A stretch of DNA of 64,000 nucleotides from Cristatella mucedo (Eukaryota > Bryozoa > Phylactolaemata > Cristatellidae), in the NCBI GenBank assembly GCA_009760855.2, contig WPIO01000058.1, positions 437,501 to 501,500 of the forward strand. The letters run 5' to 3'. Within the stretch, counting starts at the first letter, position 1. Each line of letters begins with the position of its first letter. The notes below the pieces were generated by a model. The model saw only the letters and a list, made by a program, of their open reading frames with translations, searched no databases and was not told the origin of the DNA. Shown piece by piece: positions 1 to 12,800 of the stretch. A program made the translations under genes and the position numbers.

Positions 1-672
1 AAGTGATTGATGTGATTGCCAGGCACAATCTAGGCTTTCACTTATTTGGAGATGACACTCAATTGTACCTCTGCTTTGATCCCTCCCAGCCCTCCAGGTC
101 GTCGAATTGTCTGAACTTCCTTGCTGCATGTATTGATGACATCCGCACATGGATGGCAGCAAACTTTCTTAAACTGAATGATGATTAAACCAACTTGCTA
201 AAACTATCAGATCTACTACCCCCACCAGGGTAAGCATCGTAACAGCCACTTTTCGGAGTCTAACTGCTTACCGTTACCTCGTACAAATCTAAAATCTTTT
301 GGAGACCGTGCTTTCAGTATCGTATACACCTGAAGCCTGGAACTCACTCACAACTTGCGTCACGACATCTCCTGACATGACCAAATTTAAAAAGAAACTA
401 AAAACGCATATTTATCACGGTATTTAGTGGATCCCTGTGATTCGTCCTTTATGTGCTTATGTGTGCTGACACTGTGCATGCTGCCACTAACCATACTTGC
501 ATGCTGACCCTGCGCATGTCGCCCCTAACCATGTTATTCTTGTTGTTTATTGAGCATGCTACCACTGACTATTCGATCGTGTTTTCTTTGCAGCAAATTT
601 AGAGCGCCTAGAAAGAGACTGTGTTCTCTGAATGCACTACATCAAATGTTTTATTATTATTATTATTATTAT
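1..672 (+). mobile_element. LINE-A fragment, internally deleted
   Basis: The window opens inside a LINE-A reverse transcriptase: residues around 30-190 read HLFGDDTQLYLCFDP, i.e. the catalytic box (usually F/Y-A-D-D) followed by the conserved TQLYL segment, with the box altered to GDD. At about 200 the copy jumps to the far 3' part of the ORF (DLLPHQAKH-type segment), then to the 3' untranslated region and an (ATT)n tail near 650-672. About 500 bp of the family consensus are missing at the jump. It is a dead copy. Confidence 0.75.
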
Positions 673-1074
673 AGTAGCTATGTCATAGTCGAGCGTCTGG
701 ACAGATACAAGTCGCCGTCAATACTGCAGTTGTGACAATTGTCGAGCTTTAAACTGCCGCTTTCGTGGAGCATGAATGCCATCTGCAACTGAGTAGCCTA
801 AGCAAAAAGCTTGCTCTCATTGAATATAGATGTTAGTACACGTGTCTTTGTAGGCTACAGAGGTTGTGTGCGGAAGAGCTGTTCAGTCTGACTGAGAGCA
901 AAATGTTTCCTCACGGTGCCTAGAACGTGGTAGCTCTAAATTAAAAAACAATTTTGGGTCTGTGTTTTTAAAGGTTGGTGGCTAATGTGGTACCTCGGAG
1001 ACTACAGTGCATATAGCTCGTATGCTTACAAAGCTAGAAAATTAATTCTCGACTAACTTGACAAGATTCGCTGA
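673..1074. other. no gene seen
   Basis: AT-rich spacer between two LINE-A remnants. I see no exon-like reading frame, repeat unit or RNA gene here. Confidence 0.5.
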
Positions 1075-1290
1075 CTCGACATTGAAACACAAGCTAAAAC
1101 GCACCTGTTCCTCGCAGCATTTGCTGGGTTCCTGTGAATGTGAATTGTTCGTCGTGTGCTTAAGCGTGCTGCCGCTGTGATGTTATCACTAATCATATGG
1201 ACATGCTTCCCTTACAGCATATGTAAAGTGCCTAGACAAGATTTAGTTGTCTTAGGGCGCTATAAAAATGTCTTGTTATCGTTATTATTT
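1075..1290 (+). mobile_element. LINE-A-like 3' end, divergent subfamily
   Basis: It holds only the last part of the ORF, the 3' untranslated region and the terminal hairpin of a LINE-A relative. The hairpin is changed (GTGCCTAGACAAG ... CTTAGGGCGCTAT) and the tail is a poor (ATT)n. The same subfamily appears near 36800-37460 and 48035-49060. Confidence 0.6.
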
Positions 1291-2760
1291 CTTTGATCCC
1301 GAATGCAATCTTCAGCAGGACAGGTTTCGCAAAAAGCTGAGACGCATTTATTAAAGATGCTGAGTGCCCGCGTCTTAGCGGGCTAAGGAGAAGGTGGATG
1401 GAAGCTGGTGAGAAAACTTAATCTCTCTCCAGGCGCTCCACATTTGCTCAAGGGCTTTAAGTTAGTAAACCCAGTAGAAGGCGAGCATCCTACTCCTGGG
1501 CCAAACCAGGGCAAGTGTATTGACAAATTACTTGATCAATCTCCCCGGTACCACACTCCGCTGAGCTCCAATCTGTCATCATGCCAGGGAGGGATCCGCC
1601 ATCATCCACAGATCGTCGAGCAGCAGCAAGTCGAAGAGCAAAGACGATACTGCAGATACACATTACATAGCATAGGTTGACCACAAACCAACTTATTAAG
1701 ACCGAAGCACTAAATCAAAGGAGAAAAACAGAGACGCGCATGTACCTGTAGTTTTGCTGAGGAAGCAGAGGCATCTGAACTGACAGTGTTTTTGTATGCT
1801 TATCTGTAGTATCGCTGCAGCATTTTCAAAACGGGCTGTTATGACTCATACATTAACAGCCTCTGGTAACAAAAACAGAGCTCGTTGCAGCTCTAATGCT
1901 TTTCAACCCTCAAAAAATACCAATGAAGCCCGAGCCTTAAATTACGGCTGGTGACTTTTACGTGCAGCATCAATACACGCAGATAAATAGATGGTAACGG
2001 AGAACGGCATAAAGTAATAAAGAGTGACCATAATGTAATACAAAATAGCCCATATCCACGGCCCTAGAGCAGTAGATTCGACAGCCGCAGATGACTAACG
2101 GTTTCTCGAATCAGCCATAGCGTACAGCGACTACCAGCAACGGAAGCAACTCATGTGCCCGCCTCGACTCTCAGGTCACAACTAGGCTTACTTTTAAGCG
2201 AGGCAGGCTTCTGTGTCACTTAGCCATAAAAAAGACGTAACCAGTGGCTATTCTTTATGATTTACAGAGCACGAATAATATACCACCACTCATTACCTGG
2301 CTCGCGTAGCTTTTGACAGCTTTTCGCTGTCGACGCTCGGTGGGAGGTAAGGAATTGCATTTTAATTTCAATTCTCCCATTTCAATTCTCCGCGACCAAA
2401 TAAGTCAAAGAAAAGATGGAAATATGATTAGAGTAGAATGGCGATTAGTGTAGTAGATAAAAAGGTGAATTTTTAAACTCAAATCCACCACTAAGGTTGT
2501 CTTGATTTCTTAGCAAGACTCTCATTAAAAATACCCTTGCTAAAGGGCTTTCACAGTTTAATTGTTATCTCATGTGATCTCATGCTCGCGACTGAATTGC
2601 ATGCCCTCTGACCACTGGCTTGACCAAAAAAGAATTTTGCTACACCACCATCCTTATTAAAATAGCATCGAATGTCACTATTAAAGAGATGGCAGAAGAG
2701 GGGTAAAAAAAACACACATTGCTATTTCCCTGCTGACCCAAAAGGTGCCGACGACGACAT
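1291..2760. other. no gene seen
   Basis: Long AT-rich stretch. Short open frames occur on both strands near 1408-1684 but show no recognisable domain and no convincing splice sites. No repeat shared with the rest of the window was noticed. Confidence 0.4.
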
Positions 2761-3364
2761 ACTAAAACCTCTTTCTATTAAAATGTACGTGTCAGCAGAT
2801 TCAATGGCGTCATAGTCAACGGAGAGTCATGGCTTGGGGCACCGTAGATTGGCTGGGCGCTACACCAATATCGTGAAATCCGCACCTACTGCATTCCCCC
2901 GAAATTAAGACCGGGTCATGTATTAATTTTTCTCCAAATGACGCATCAGGGCGTATTATTAGGGAGTGTCTTATGTTTTCATGTACAACAATCTGCATTT
3001 ATTCAGTATTTATTACATGTATTTATGCATGTACAAACATCTACGTTTCTTTAACTAGGGTCATACCGTCTTCTTCTGGAACATGGTCATAAATCTCCAA
3101 ACCCGGAATTCCGGAAAGCATTTCTTGCGAATCAATTTCTTGTGGAACTATTTGAAATAATCTTTCATCGCCAGCAATAGAGGTATCCTTTAACGAACTC
3201 GTCTGATCCATGCAGCCTGCTCTTAGTGCATTTGCAACACAGCTAGCGGTGAATTCATCCCACGAATTCTTGACCCAGGTCACGTTTCCTTGTAGACTAG
3301 GCTTCACAAAGTTTCCACGCTGATTTCTCCCGATTCTATATTCAATGTGTTCATTGATTTTCAC
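2760..3364 (-). pseudogene. remnant of a pogo/Tigger-like DDE transposase, C-terminal part
   Basis: The minus-strand frame 3041-3364 carries a segment reading NVTWVKNSWDEFTASCVANALRAGC, followed by an acidic tail with IDSQEML. That is the shape of the end of pogo/Tigger (CENP-B-like DDE) transposases, where an alternating helical W-x-x-V/I-x-x-C-F-R-x-A-G block follows the catalytic core and an acidic tail follows it. The catalytic DDE core is not visible and the frame begins abruptly. I infer a decayed DNA transposon; terminal repeats were not found. Confidence 0.4.
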
Positions 3365-3827
3365 ACGAAAATGGTCTTATAATTTTTTTTATTGCAATGC
3401 CAAAGGTCTGTATATCGGTAGTAATTCACAAAGGAATTATTATTTGATCCATCCTTCTCTCAGCAAGGAAGCTCTTCATGTCTATAGCGTGACAACTTCC
3501 GGATGAAATCCACAAAGCAGATCTCTCAGCCCACATCGCAAAGTAAGTGGCAGCATAAATCGAACCACTTTCTTATAACTGGTTGAATGCAACAGGCTTT
3601 TTTGGTTTCAAAAAATAGATGCCAGAAGCACCCTAAATCCAATCTTACTCGCCCACAGTAATAATTATAGGTGGGCTTCCTTCAATTCCAAAAGAATTGC
3701 TACTATTCAGGTGACACGTGCACTTTCGCAACCAGTTTAAGGAATATAGATGGAAGAAGCACCCCTCTGATCGTCTATTGTTTAAGATCATTGGCCAATA
3801 AACACCACACTTTAAATCGTAGCAATA
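3365..3827. other. no gene seen
   Basis: Spacer upstream (on the minus strand) of the transposase remnant. A 76-residue minus-strand frame is present but unrecognisable. Confidence 0.35.
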
Positions 3828-4747
3828 ATGCTGGAGAGTTGGTGTAAAGAAACTAAACTGCTGCTCATAGGACACCCTAAGCGTGAGGCTGGACTAGAAG
3901 GCTTTGCTCTTCTAATAGGTGATGCTGTTGTGCGACCGTCAAGATCTGCTCGCAATTTAGGTGTTAGTTGTTGCTTGTTAGTTGTTGCTAAAATTCGGGC
4001 TTGTTTAGATAAGGATACCACGTCCAAGTTGGTCCATGCATTCGTGACATCCCGTCTCGACTTCTGCAACTCACTGCTTACTGGCCTACCGGCATGTGCG
4101 ATCAGGCGATTGCAGCTGGTGCAAAACTCTGCAGCTAGGCTTGTCTGTCGTGAGCGTCGCAGTTGCCACATTACTCCATTTCTCGCCGACCTGCACTGGC
4201 TACCAGTCAAGCAACGGATTGACTTCAAGGTTTTGTCGCTCACTTTTAGGTCCCTTCATTCTATGGCTCCAGCCTATCTCTCCGATATACTCCCCCATCA
4301 GGCCAAGCATCGTACCACCCGCTTTTCTGAATCCAACAGTCTAGAAATACCTCGTACAAACCTCAAATCCTTTGGAGACCATGCATTTAGTTCGTATGGT
4401 CCCAAAGCCTGGAACTCCCTCCCGACCTGCGTCAGAACATCCCCTGACCTGACCACATTTAGAAGGAACTTAAAAACACACCTATTTAGGACAGCATTTA
4501 GTGGGTCCCTGTGATTCGTCCTTGATGTGCTTATGCGTGCTGACACTATGCATGCTGCCACAAACCAAATTTGCATGCTGACCCTGTGCATGTCACCCCT
4601 AACCATGTTGTTCATTTTGTTTGTTTTTTCAAGCATGATTTTACTTACCATTCAATTGCATTTCCCTTTGCAGCAAATGTGAAGCGCCTAGAAAGAGATT
4701 AAGTTCTCTGAGGGCGCTTTATCAAGTCCATTATTATTATTATATCT
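3828..4747 (+). mobile_element. chimeric LINE copy: LINE-B head joined to LINE-A tail
   Basis: One uninterrupted 228-codon frame (3828-4514). Residues 10-48 carry the LINE-B motif (LLLIGHPKREAGLEGFALLIGDAVVRP), while residues from about 56 onward are LINE-A (AKIRACLDKDTTSKLVHAFVTSRLDFCN and on to the LINE-A stop). The change occurs at about 3960-3990. Downstream lie the LINE-A 3' untranslated region, the GCGCC...GGCGC hairpin (4683-4722) and an (ATT)n tail. The junction frame is kept open, which is unusual for a rearranged dead copy. Confidence 0.75.
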
Positions 4748-5400
4748 TCGACAGCTGTCTAATTTTTGAAATCTTTGTTAGGATGACTACTTCCAAAGCT
4801 AGCCGTCACGTCCGATTCCTGTCTAAGATTAGGATCTATCTTCACGATAGCGTGCACAAATTTAACTGGCTCCTTAGTTCTGTCTCGGCTAGATTATTGT
4901 AATTCCTTTATGACTGGGCGACAGAAAAAAGTCACTAGGCCGCTGCAGCTGTCTATGAATATGGCTGTAAGGCTAGTTTTTAAATCACAGAGGTTTTACC
5001 ACGTGTCTCCTTTGCTAAAAGAGCTGGGATGGCTGCCGGTTGATCAATGGATGCAGAGCAAAGTTCTTACACTAACCCACAAAGCCCGCTACGGCTTGGC
5101 TCCGTCATACCTAGCTGAAATGCTGCACCAGTTTCAGCCTCCTCGTGCCCTCAGGTCCTCAAGGATAATAAATTAGCTATTCCAGTCCTCCGCTTAAAGA
5201 ACGTAGGCTACAGAAGCTTTTGCTCTGCAGGTCCTAGACTGTTGAACTCGTTTCCACATATCTTACGCAACGACAATTGGTATCCTGCTGCCGACTAGGG
5301 CTCATCCTTTTCAGCGATCCTGAGCTGCTACTTCCATGCTACTCACTACCTCAACTGCTCCTCCTGACTCTGCTATGCTTCCCTATGCCAAATCATTTCC
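4745..5400 (+). mobile_element. LINE-B 3' fragment
   Basis: Matches LINE-B from the segment after the reverse transcriptase palm (SLVLSRLDYCN-like) through LLKELGWLPV, LTHKARYGLAPSYLAE and the start of the C-terminal tail. Several frame changes and stops. It abuts the (ATT)n tail of the preceding chimeric copy. Confidence 0.65.
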
Positions 5401-6820
5401 AGCCATCCCAAGGTGTTACTTTCCTGAGGTACCGAAGGAGATACTGCATTTAATTCTAAAAGCCAATGTCATCAACATTGAATTCGAATGGAACTTCACG
5501 TCACATTCAAACCCTTCATTGTCTTAAAGCTTAAGCAGTGTTGACGATCTTCTTAGAGATAGCACACGAAGACGTGACCAATACTTAATCAAGCCGTCGA
5601 GCCCATGTTGTGATGCTATGAATTATTCTGGACAAATTTTAAACAGTAGTGCTACAGCAACGAAAAATACTTAAATATCAGCCTTGCGCACAACCAAAAC
5701 CTTTGCTCTCCAGTCTGCAATCCACCCACTGATAATGTCTTACAGCTAAGGAAACAATAGTTGCAGACATAACCCTCACTTGCGCTTCTTAGAATTCCCC
5801 AGGTCCACCTGTTGACTGAGGTTATCGTACTCTGCTCGCCACTTTCACACCATTTAAAGATCCGTCTTCTCTTTTTCAGACAGCCGTAAGATACTAGCTC
5901 AGGCAGGGAGTCCTTCACGACCCGTGTCTAGTACTCACTCAATAGAATAGCTCTTTGTTTTACCACTAATCTCTTTTATGGGTCAAAATATTTTCCCTTT
6001 AAATCTATAATTAAATCAAAGGGTAATTGAAGACTTAAGAGACAAAGTTGAAACAGAAAGGATAAAATTATTCTGTGGAATTCTAAGAAATCTTTTGTGC
6101 ATGCATGAATCTATTGCGGAGGTGACCGATATATACCTGGTTTGCCTTCTATTTTCTAATTGGGTATGTTTGTTATTTAGGTTTTTTTAAATACTGCCTC
6201 GGAAAGTCAGCGGGTACAGGCGGATTCATCTAATATTTCAATAACGGTACGACCGGTTTCAATTAAATATACAAAGGTTTGGATTTTCTGTGATGCCAAG
6301 TTCTTCGCTGATTGTTTCATTCGTTTGCTGTCTTCGCATGTCTCTGTATGCAAATATCGGAGGTGATCGTCCGGAATGCTTGCATTAACGCTTAAGTGGG
6401 GCTTATTTTTGGAGTATGGCTTGTATTATAAAAATTCATGCTAGGGATTATTTTTCGCTTAGTTCATATCGTCGGGAAATTTGGTAATTGTGTCGTAGTA
6501 TTTAAATTCTAACATATGCAGGTTAAGGTTGACCATGGCTGCACAGGCTTGCTAAGTGAAGACCTTGCTGCCGACTAGATTCGTGATGGTGCGCCCAATA
6601 AACCTGTGAGCTAAAGGTCGCTATAGGTCCACACAAATAAGTATAGGAAAGTAAGTCAGACAAGACTTTGACCGAAACTTAACCGATTTAAAAAAGGCAA
6701 AATCCCGTGTCCATTTTACGGACAAAATAAAAGAGTCGCTTAACCAGGATTCCGATCTAAATTTAATCATCCAAAAATATATCTACCCAGATTTGTCCAA
6801 AGCCAAATCAGAGATCTAGT
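5401..6820. other. no gene seen
   Basis: AT-rich spacer. A minus-strand frame of 88 codons at 5652-5918 has no recognisable motif. No repeat family of this window was detected here. Confidence 0.4.
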
Positions 6821-6825
6821 TACAG

Positions 6826-7045
6826 GAGGTAAGGTGCTCGCTCTTCATGACCGAGGTCGCAGCTTGCAGTGGATGATCTTTTATTGGGCCGTGGTAGCCC
6901 AGGAGGTAAAGTGTTAGCTCTCCACAGCCGAGGTCGTGGGTTCGAATCATGCAGTGGGTAACTTCCATTTCTAACTGCAAGAGGTGGTGAAAGCCGTTAA
7001 TGTTCTTTTGCCGCTATATAAACGAGGCTGTTAAAGCCGCTAAAA
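6826..7045 (+). mobile_element. SINE-1 (tRNA-derived), one copy plus a preceding partial copy
   Basis: Contains the tRNA-like head with an A-box-like GGTAGCCCAGGAGGTAAAG and a B-box GGTTCGAATC, then the family body ending in a sequence like CGCTATATAAACGAGGCTGT. A shorter broken copy (6826-6885) precedes it. It encodes no protein; RNA polymerase III promoter boxes are inferred from the sequence. Confidence 0.65.
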
Positions 7046-7840
7046 GATGTATAACTGCAATTGTACCGCAAAAGAACTCGGCTGAAATTTTTGGGGGAGA
7101 TGCTCGTGCGACAGTAGTTGACGAGATGAGGAAGGTGAGGAAGGAAGTTGCCATGCAAAGGCAGTTGAACAACGGTAACAGGATCGCTGGAAAACTTTGG
7201 AGTTGGGTCTGACTCTAACGATAACATTGACCACAATAAGACTCACGGAGTCTGTCCGGAATGGAATCGTGGAATCCTTCATGGAATCTTTCCTCCCAGT
7301 CTTCTTGTTTCGGGCTTCCAATGATCAGTCGCCAGTGCCATGTAACTTGGTCAGGTGGCCAATCCGTAAAAAGAAACCAGTGCGTGAAATGTTGCGCATT
7401 CGGATCATTAGAGCGCCGTAAGGTTGGCACTGGCTGGTGCAGGGCCAGACTTCCTCACCTCATGTTCTCGAAACACTATCGAGTAACAAAGAAAAAAATC
7501 TGATGCGAAAATAAATTTGTTGGGATGCGACTAAATTTTGCAAAGTATGTTTCTATTGGCAAGATTCGATTTCGCTTCGTCGTCGTTGAGAAATTTGTTA
7601 AACCTACGTGCACTAGCAGCCGTAGGTTTTACCACGCTTGGCCTCCTAGGCCTCCGCTGCCTACGCAAGCACCAATCTCACACTGCTTTATGGCATTTCG
7701 AAGGTTCGTTCTCAACAGTTAGTTCAGGCCAGCGAGCTTCAGTATGAAAAAATGTAAGTGCCTTAGTCTGCTTATTTCATTGCAGTTGGGTACCTGATTT
7801 ATTCGAGAAATCATTGCACTCCAAGTATATGAGTAGCTCA
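7046..7840. other. no gene seen
   Basis: Overlapping short frames on both strands at 7197-7503, none with a recognised domain or good splice sites. Confidence 0.4.
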
Positions 7841-7914
7841 CTCAGCTCCACAGCGCTGTAAACAGCCCCGTGGAGCTGAGAAAAGGACAGGGCTGTAAAC
7901 AGCCCTGTCCTTTT
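7841..7914. repeat. two adjacent perfect inverted repeats
   Basis: First hairpin: 11-bp perfect arms 7841-7851 and 7870-7880 (CTCAGCTCCAC and its complement) with an 18-nt loop. Second hairpin: 16-bp perfect arms 7881-7896 and 7899-7914 around a 2-nt centre. Both contain the self-complementary core GCTGTAAACAGCCC in the same place. The right arm of the second ends in a run of T. Confidence 0.8.
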
Positions 7915-8400
7915 TTACCCGCCTTTTTCTTTTACATATCCGATGACTTGCCTTTCATTCAGTCTTTATTCGAGGCCTATCGCCCGGCAAGTAGTTCCTC
8001 CTTACTTAAGGGCGACGCCTTTTAGGTAAATTTAAATGATTCATCGTGCCTTACTTTTTCTAATTTGGATGAGCTCGACTTGGGAGCAGGCCTCGCGTAG
8101 CGCCGAGCGTTTCGTAGCCCCCCCCCCCCGATCCCGGCTGAGCCGGTTGTTGGTCACATTGACGTCACGTGATATTTGTGTGTGGGCGGTGCTTATGAGT
8201 TGGTCAGCCATAGCTGCGAGCTCTGTCTTCGCGACTGTTTACGAAATTGCTGAGCATATCGATGCCATAAACTTTGTTTAATACAAATTTCCATGCTCTC
8301 TTTATAATTACTCTTTGGTTAGCGAAGACAATCGAAGCTTAACTCAACGCGTGTGACGGGTAACCCAAAACAGGTGTGGTCTGCTCCATCTGATCTGCGC
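7915..8400. other. no gene seen; C-run
   Basis: Spacer with a run of 12 C at about 8118-8129. A 81-codon frame at 8036-8281 crosses the run and is unrecognised. Confidence 0.4.
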
Positions 8401-9420
8401 TACTGTAGCCGGCTTCCATGGGTCAGAGGCTATTTCCCGCCAAGGCCCGCTATACTCCGGCCACGCCATGCCGCCGAGCTAGGGTAAGTCGAGTGGCCGT
8501 CAGGTTAGACCCCTTTATAATATCGCATGCGCCAACAACAACAGGGGAACTAAACAAGTCTACAGGGAAAGGTCCTATAAAAAGTACACTACAGGGGCGC
8601 AAGACGACGCCGCCAGCGCGAACAAACGTGTTAGTTGTTCAGTCGGCTTCCACCATCACACGGTCTGCGGCCTCCGTCCAACCAGTACAAGCATACGCCG
8701 TACAATACCCGGCTAGCTGAGTATTCTGGGATAGATGGAGCAGACATCCACCACAGTCGAGAGCATCCGCCGAAAGACGCCAACTCACGGGGGGGGGGGT
8801 CACGAGCAGAATTTATGGAGAACGAGGATTATGCAAATCACAACAGCGAGCATGCTATCCAGCTCCACTCGGGCCTTGGGCGCTCGTTGCCTTGCGTGCG
8901 TGCCCACATCGCCGGAGAGCGCCTGCAACCATCCAGGTGCATAACTCGGCGAGACCGGGAGCCTCCAACAGCGCGACTTACTCAGCCAACTTCTCCTACC
9001 CAAGAGCCCCGGTGACCCCTCGTCACCGCACATGCAATAGGTCAGACCCCGGCCGATGACCATTACCTAATTACAGCCGTCCTGTCCCAGCCAACCGAAC
9101 CTAGCTTGGGTACACTACTACGCAGCATTGGTCCCGCTGCCGCCGCTGTAAGATAAGCTCGATACGGTAATCGCGCTTTATTTCTAGATAAGAAGCAGGC
9201 TGGGTGGTTCTGACATTCCACCCGCACCTTTGGCAACCCGCACCTGTTGCCTGGCGCCGGCTGATGCGGTTTGCTAGCGATGCAACTACTGCCGCCAGTT
9301 AGCTCGGCTAGCGATACCGGCAGGTGTTGATTGATCGTTATACTTGCTCGTACAACGTAACGCGGTTCGCTGATGTGCGCTCATGGTGAACTGATATTAC
9401 AAGATGTGTGCTCGTTGACT
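8401..9420. other. GC-rich unclassified block
   Basis: Clearly more GC- and CpG-rich than its surroundings, with overlapping frames on + (8418-8720, 8635-9015, 8735-8944). The frames are rich in T, S, P, R and A, have no recognised domain, and break at a run of 11 G (8789-8799). It could be a decayed mobile element or the CpG-rich region upstream of the dioxygenase gene that starts at 9899. I cannot choose between these. Confidence 0.35.
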
Positions 9421-9497
9421 GATTAATGTAGGCGAATCTACCTGCTCATCTAGCGTTGCAGCAGTTATACTCTGTGGCGATATAATATTTATATTTA

Positions 9498-9550
9498 CAC
9501 GCACGCACGCACGCGCACGCGCGTGCACATACGCATGCACAAACGTACGC
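9498..9550. repeat. alternating purine-pyrimidine (ACGC)n-type microsatellite
   Basis: Imperfect run of CACG/CGCG/TGCA steps, strictly alternating purine-pyrimidine over most of its length. Confidence 0.8.
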
Positions 9551-9898
9551 GCCCGCGAACGCACACATACGTATTCCGGTACGAATAAATGCAGTAGGGA
9601 GTCAAGCAACCAGCTCAGCTCACTGTGGCGGGTACCGACCTGCGTCTTGGAGGCACATCGGTCTGTCCTCAATAGTCAATTAATTAAATACAAGCACTTG
9701 CTATCTACGGCACGTTAACTTATCCGTGATGGGGTGTTTTTAGGCTGTTCATGGAGGTAAGCTTGGTAAGCAGACCGGAAATACGATGTGGGGGGTGTAG
9801 CCTGCAGCTGCTGCGAATTTGCTGTATCTCGCTACGGGTTCCGTATTGTCGTTTAAATGGTGTCGCTCCCCTCTTTGAGGGTCGTTGCTTCTCAGAAC

Positions 9899-12800
9899 AT
9901 GGCGGATACGAAGTGGCCGATAGTCAATGACGATACAATCAAGGAATTCCAAGAGAACGGCGTGGTATGCATTCGTCAGGTATTCAGCGAGGAATGCCTT
10001 CGTGCAGTGGAGGCGGGCATCGCCAAAAATCTTCGAAACCCTAGCCAATACAGCGAGTCTCTGGTAGCAGCAGGAGGTTCGGGTGCCTACTTTAACGACT
10101 ACTGTAACTGGCGAAATATTGAAGAGTTTCGTGACTATGTTTACAACTCACCTGCTAAGGAGATCGCTGGGAGATTGACAATGTCGAAGGTAGGTGAATG
10201 ACTCAGAGATGGCCTGAATGCAGAGGAATGATTGTGCAGACTGCCTAGAGCATGAACATATTTTCGATCTACCGTGGAATTTCAGTTGACTGTGCCAAGC
10301 CTGAAAAACACTTACTGTCGATTTAACTGCCGTTCGACATGCATGAATGTCTGGAAATCTATATGGAACGTCTGGAAATCTATATGGTCCCATACCATGA
10401 TCGAAACTGGTAGAGTCTGTATTTCCTCTCGAAATCGGCGAGTTATTGTGACGAAAAAGCTCTGGCTTCGGAGGTCAAGGATTCACCTCTCACAGACAGC
10501 CCAATATATCCTTTCTTTATTTCTTGCACGAACGCATCCGCTATCATAACAGCCGTTTCTCTAAGCAATGTACGTACGGCTGATTGACCCTGTAATATTT
10601 TCTTTATAGCTGATCGGTCGAATGTTTATAAGGCACAGGTTACTTTATTCATTTTATGAATATATTTCGTTACTGTTTAAAGTATTAATACTACTCGTTC
10701 AGATACGCAAGAAGGTCTACATTTTGAGTGTCTTATACGGCCGTATAAAAAACATCCTCGTTTTCCCCTAAGGTAGGCTACGATCGGTTATTTTCGTCTT
10801 CTTAAAAAATATAAACTGATTTAACAGCCTCATTTGTATAGCGGCAGAAGAGCCTTAGCCGGGACTCTAGCTGATTTAATAGCCTTTTTCGTATAACGAC
10901 AGAAGAGCCTTAAAGGCTATATCACCACTGCTTTCAGCTGCGAAATATACGATCGCCTTTTGAACCCACGACCTCGGGACCGAGGTCATGAAGAGCAACC
11001 ACCTTACCTAGTGTGTCATCACATCCCCATCGCTTGCAATTGGCAATTGAGGATAGCCTACTGCACGATCTCGGTCGTGAAGAGCGAGCACCTCACCTCC
11101 TGGACCATCGCAGCTCATTTCCCTACTCATGTAAGCGAGCACGAGAGAGCGTGGTCATGGTAAATATTACTTATTGGTAGTCGATTGGGTAACCCAAGAT
11201 ATAAAATTTCCGCCATCTCAAATTTTCTTTAGTGTCTAAATTTTTATAACTGATGTAACACATACAGCGTGCACCTGCTAATAAGATATAGCATAATGTC
11301 TGGTTTGCCCAGATTTTTAGAGGTGATTGTATACGCCTGTCTTAGCTGGCTGTTAGAGGTAAATCGGGACAGAAGGCTGGCTACGGATACCTTGATTGCA
11401 GGAGGCTATTGCTGCTCTCAATAAGTTAAATTTGAAATATCTGCTTGTGATTTAAATCCTGTAAACGACGCGCCACGATCCTCATTATAAGTGGTATTAC
11501 TATATTTTTGGAAATTACAGGGCTTTCTTTATAAATCAAGCTGACGGTGCAGCTAAAATTTAATCTATGACTTTCACCGGATATTATCTACTTGAGGATC
11601 TATGCTTCCCTTAATAGTCATCCTCAAACACCATCCGTTTTTGGGTAGTGAGGTATTTGCAATTGGATGTTCCAAGCATGACAACTATTGACTGTATTGT
11701 CGAAAATCTTTTGGGGAAACGCCGTTGATGTATTATGGCTTTTTAAGATTACCTAGGATGATTCAATGAGTGATGATAGTGTGACTTTTATGCTGATGCA
11801 CTTGTAGATCGCCCTTAAATGTGGCTACTCCAAGGAAAGAAAACGCTCTGCTTCTTTGCCGAGAATGCTCTGCCTTTGTCGTACTCTTTGCTTATTAGGG
11901 CTCTCGTTCATCATTCTTCTCATTCTAGTCAAAAGATTTTGTCATATCACCGTGTTCCGGGCGCGTGCACTTTTGTCTGGAGCCTGCTTGTATATGCAGC
12001 TTGTCATAGCGAGTAACTTGTACTGCTGCTGCGGACAGCAGGCTGAACCGTCAAGCCAGTGCCTAGGATAGCAACTCCTCTCCGGCCGTGATGCTAATTT
12101 ACAACATAATTAACGGTGCACGGGTCGGATTTTAGTTTGTTAAGCAAGGCTGGCTTTTGGCTTGCTGGATATCCACAAAATTAGAGCGCCTCAAACTCTC
12201 TTGCCACAATTATTGCTTCCTTCGGCACTTGGATGACAGCAGACTTTCTCAAAATAAATGATGATACAAGCAACTTACTATTTATGGGCAAACTTAGTGA
12301 GACTCACACATTGGAAAACCCATCCCTTAAGATGGGCTCTGCAAGCGTATTTCATGTAGCATCTGCACTCAATCTGGGTGTCCTCTTCAAAGTGACCTTT
12401 CACTGGACTACCTCATCAGCTCCATAGTCAAGTCTGCCTACTTTCAACTACGGAACATTGGAAAATTTTGGGCCTGCTAAAATAACCATGTTGAAGTTGG
12501 TCCATGTGTTTCCGACATCCCATCTTGACTTCTGCAACTCACAACTTGCCGCTTTTCTGACTTATGCAATAAGGCGCTTGTAGCTAGTGCAAAACTCTGC
12601 AGTCAGGCTTGTCTGTATAGGGCATCGCCGTTGTCACATCATGCCACTTCCCGCCAACCGGCACTGGTTCCCTATCAAGACGCGTGTCGAGTTCAAGGTT
12701 TGGTCATTCACTTTTAGGTCTCTTCATTTTCTTGCTCAAGCCAACCTATAAGAACTACTCCCCAATTAGGCCAGGAACGGTACCACTCGCTCTTCTGTCT

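Noticed and set aside
7000-7503. Cluster of 70-90 codon frames on both strands
   Set aside because: Begin inside a SINE-1 tail, overlap each other on both strands, and show no motif.
9180-9270. LTR end with TGGCGCC primer site in the GC-rich block
   Set aside because: TGGCGCC is followed by GGCTGATG, which fits no animal tRNA 3' end I know, and no CA-ended LTR or gag-like frame is evident.
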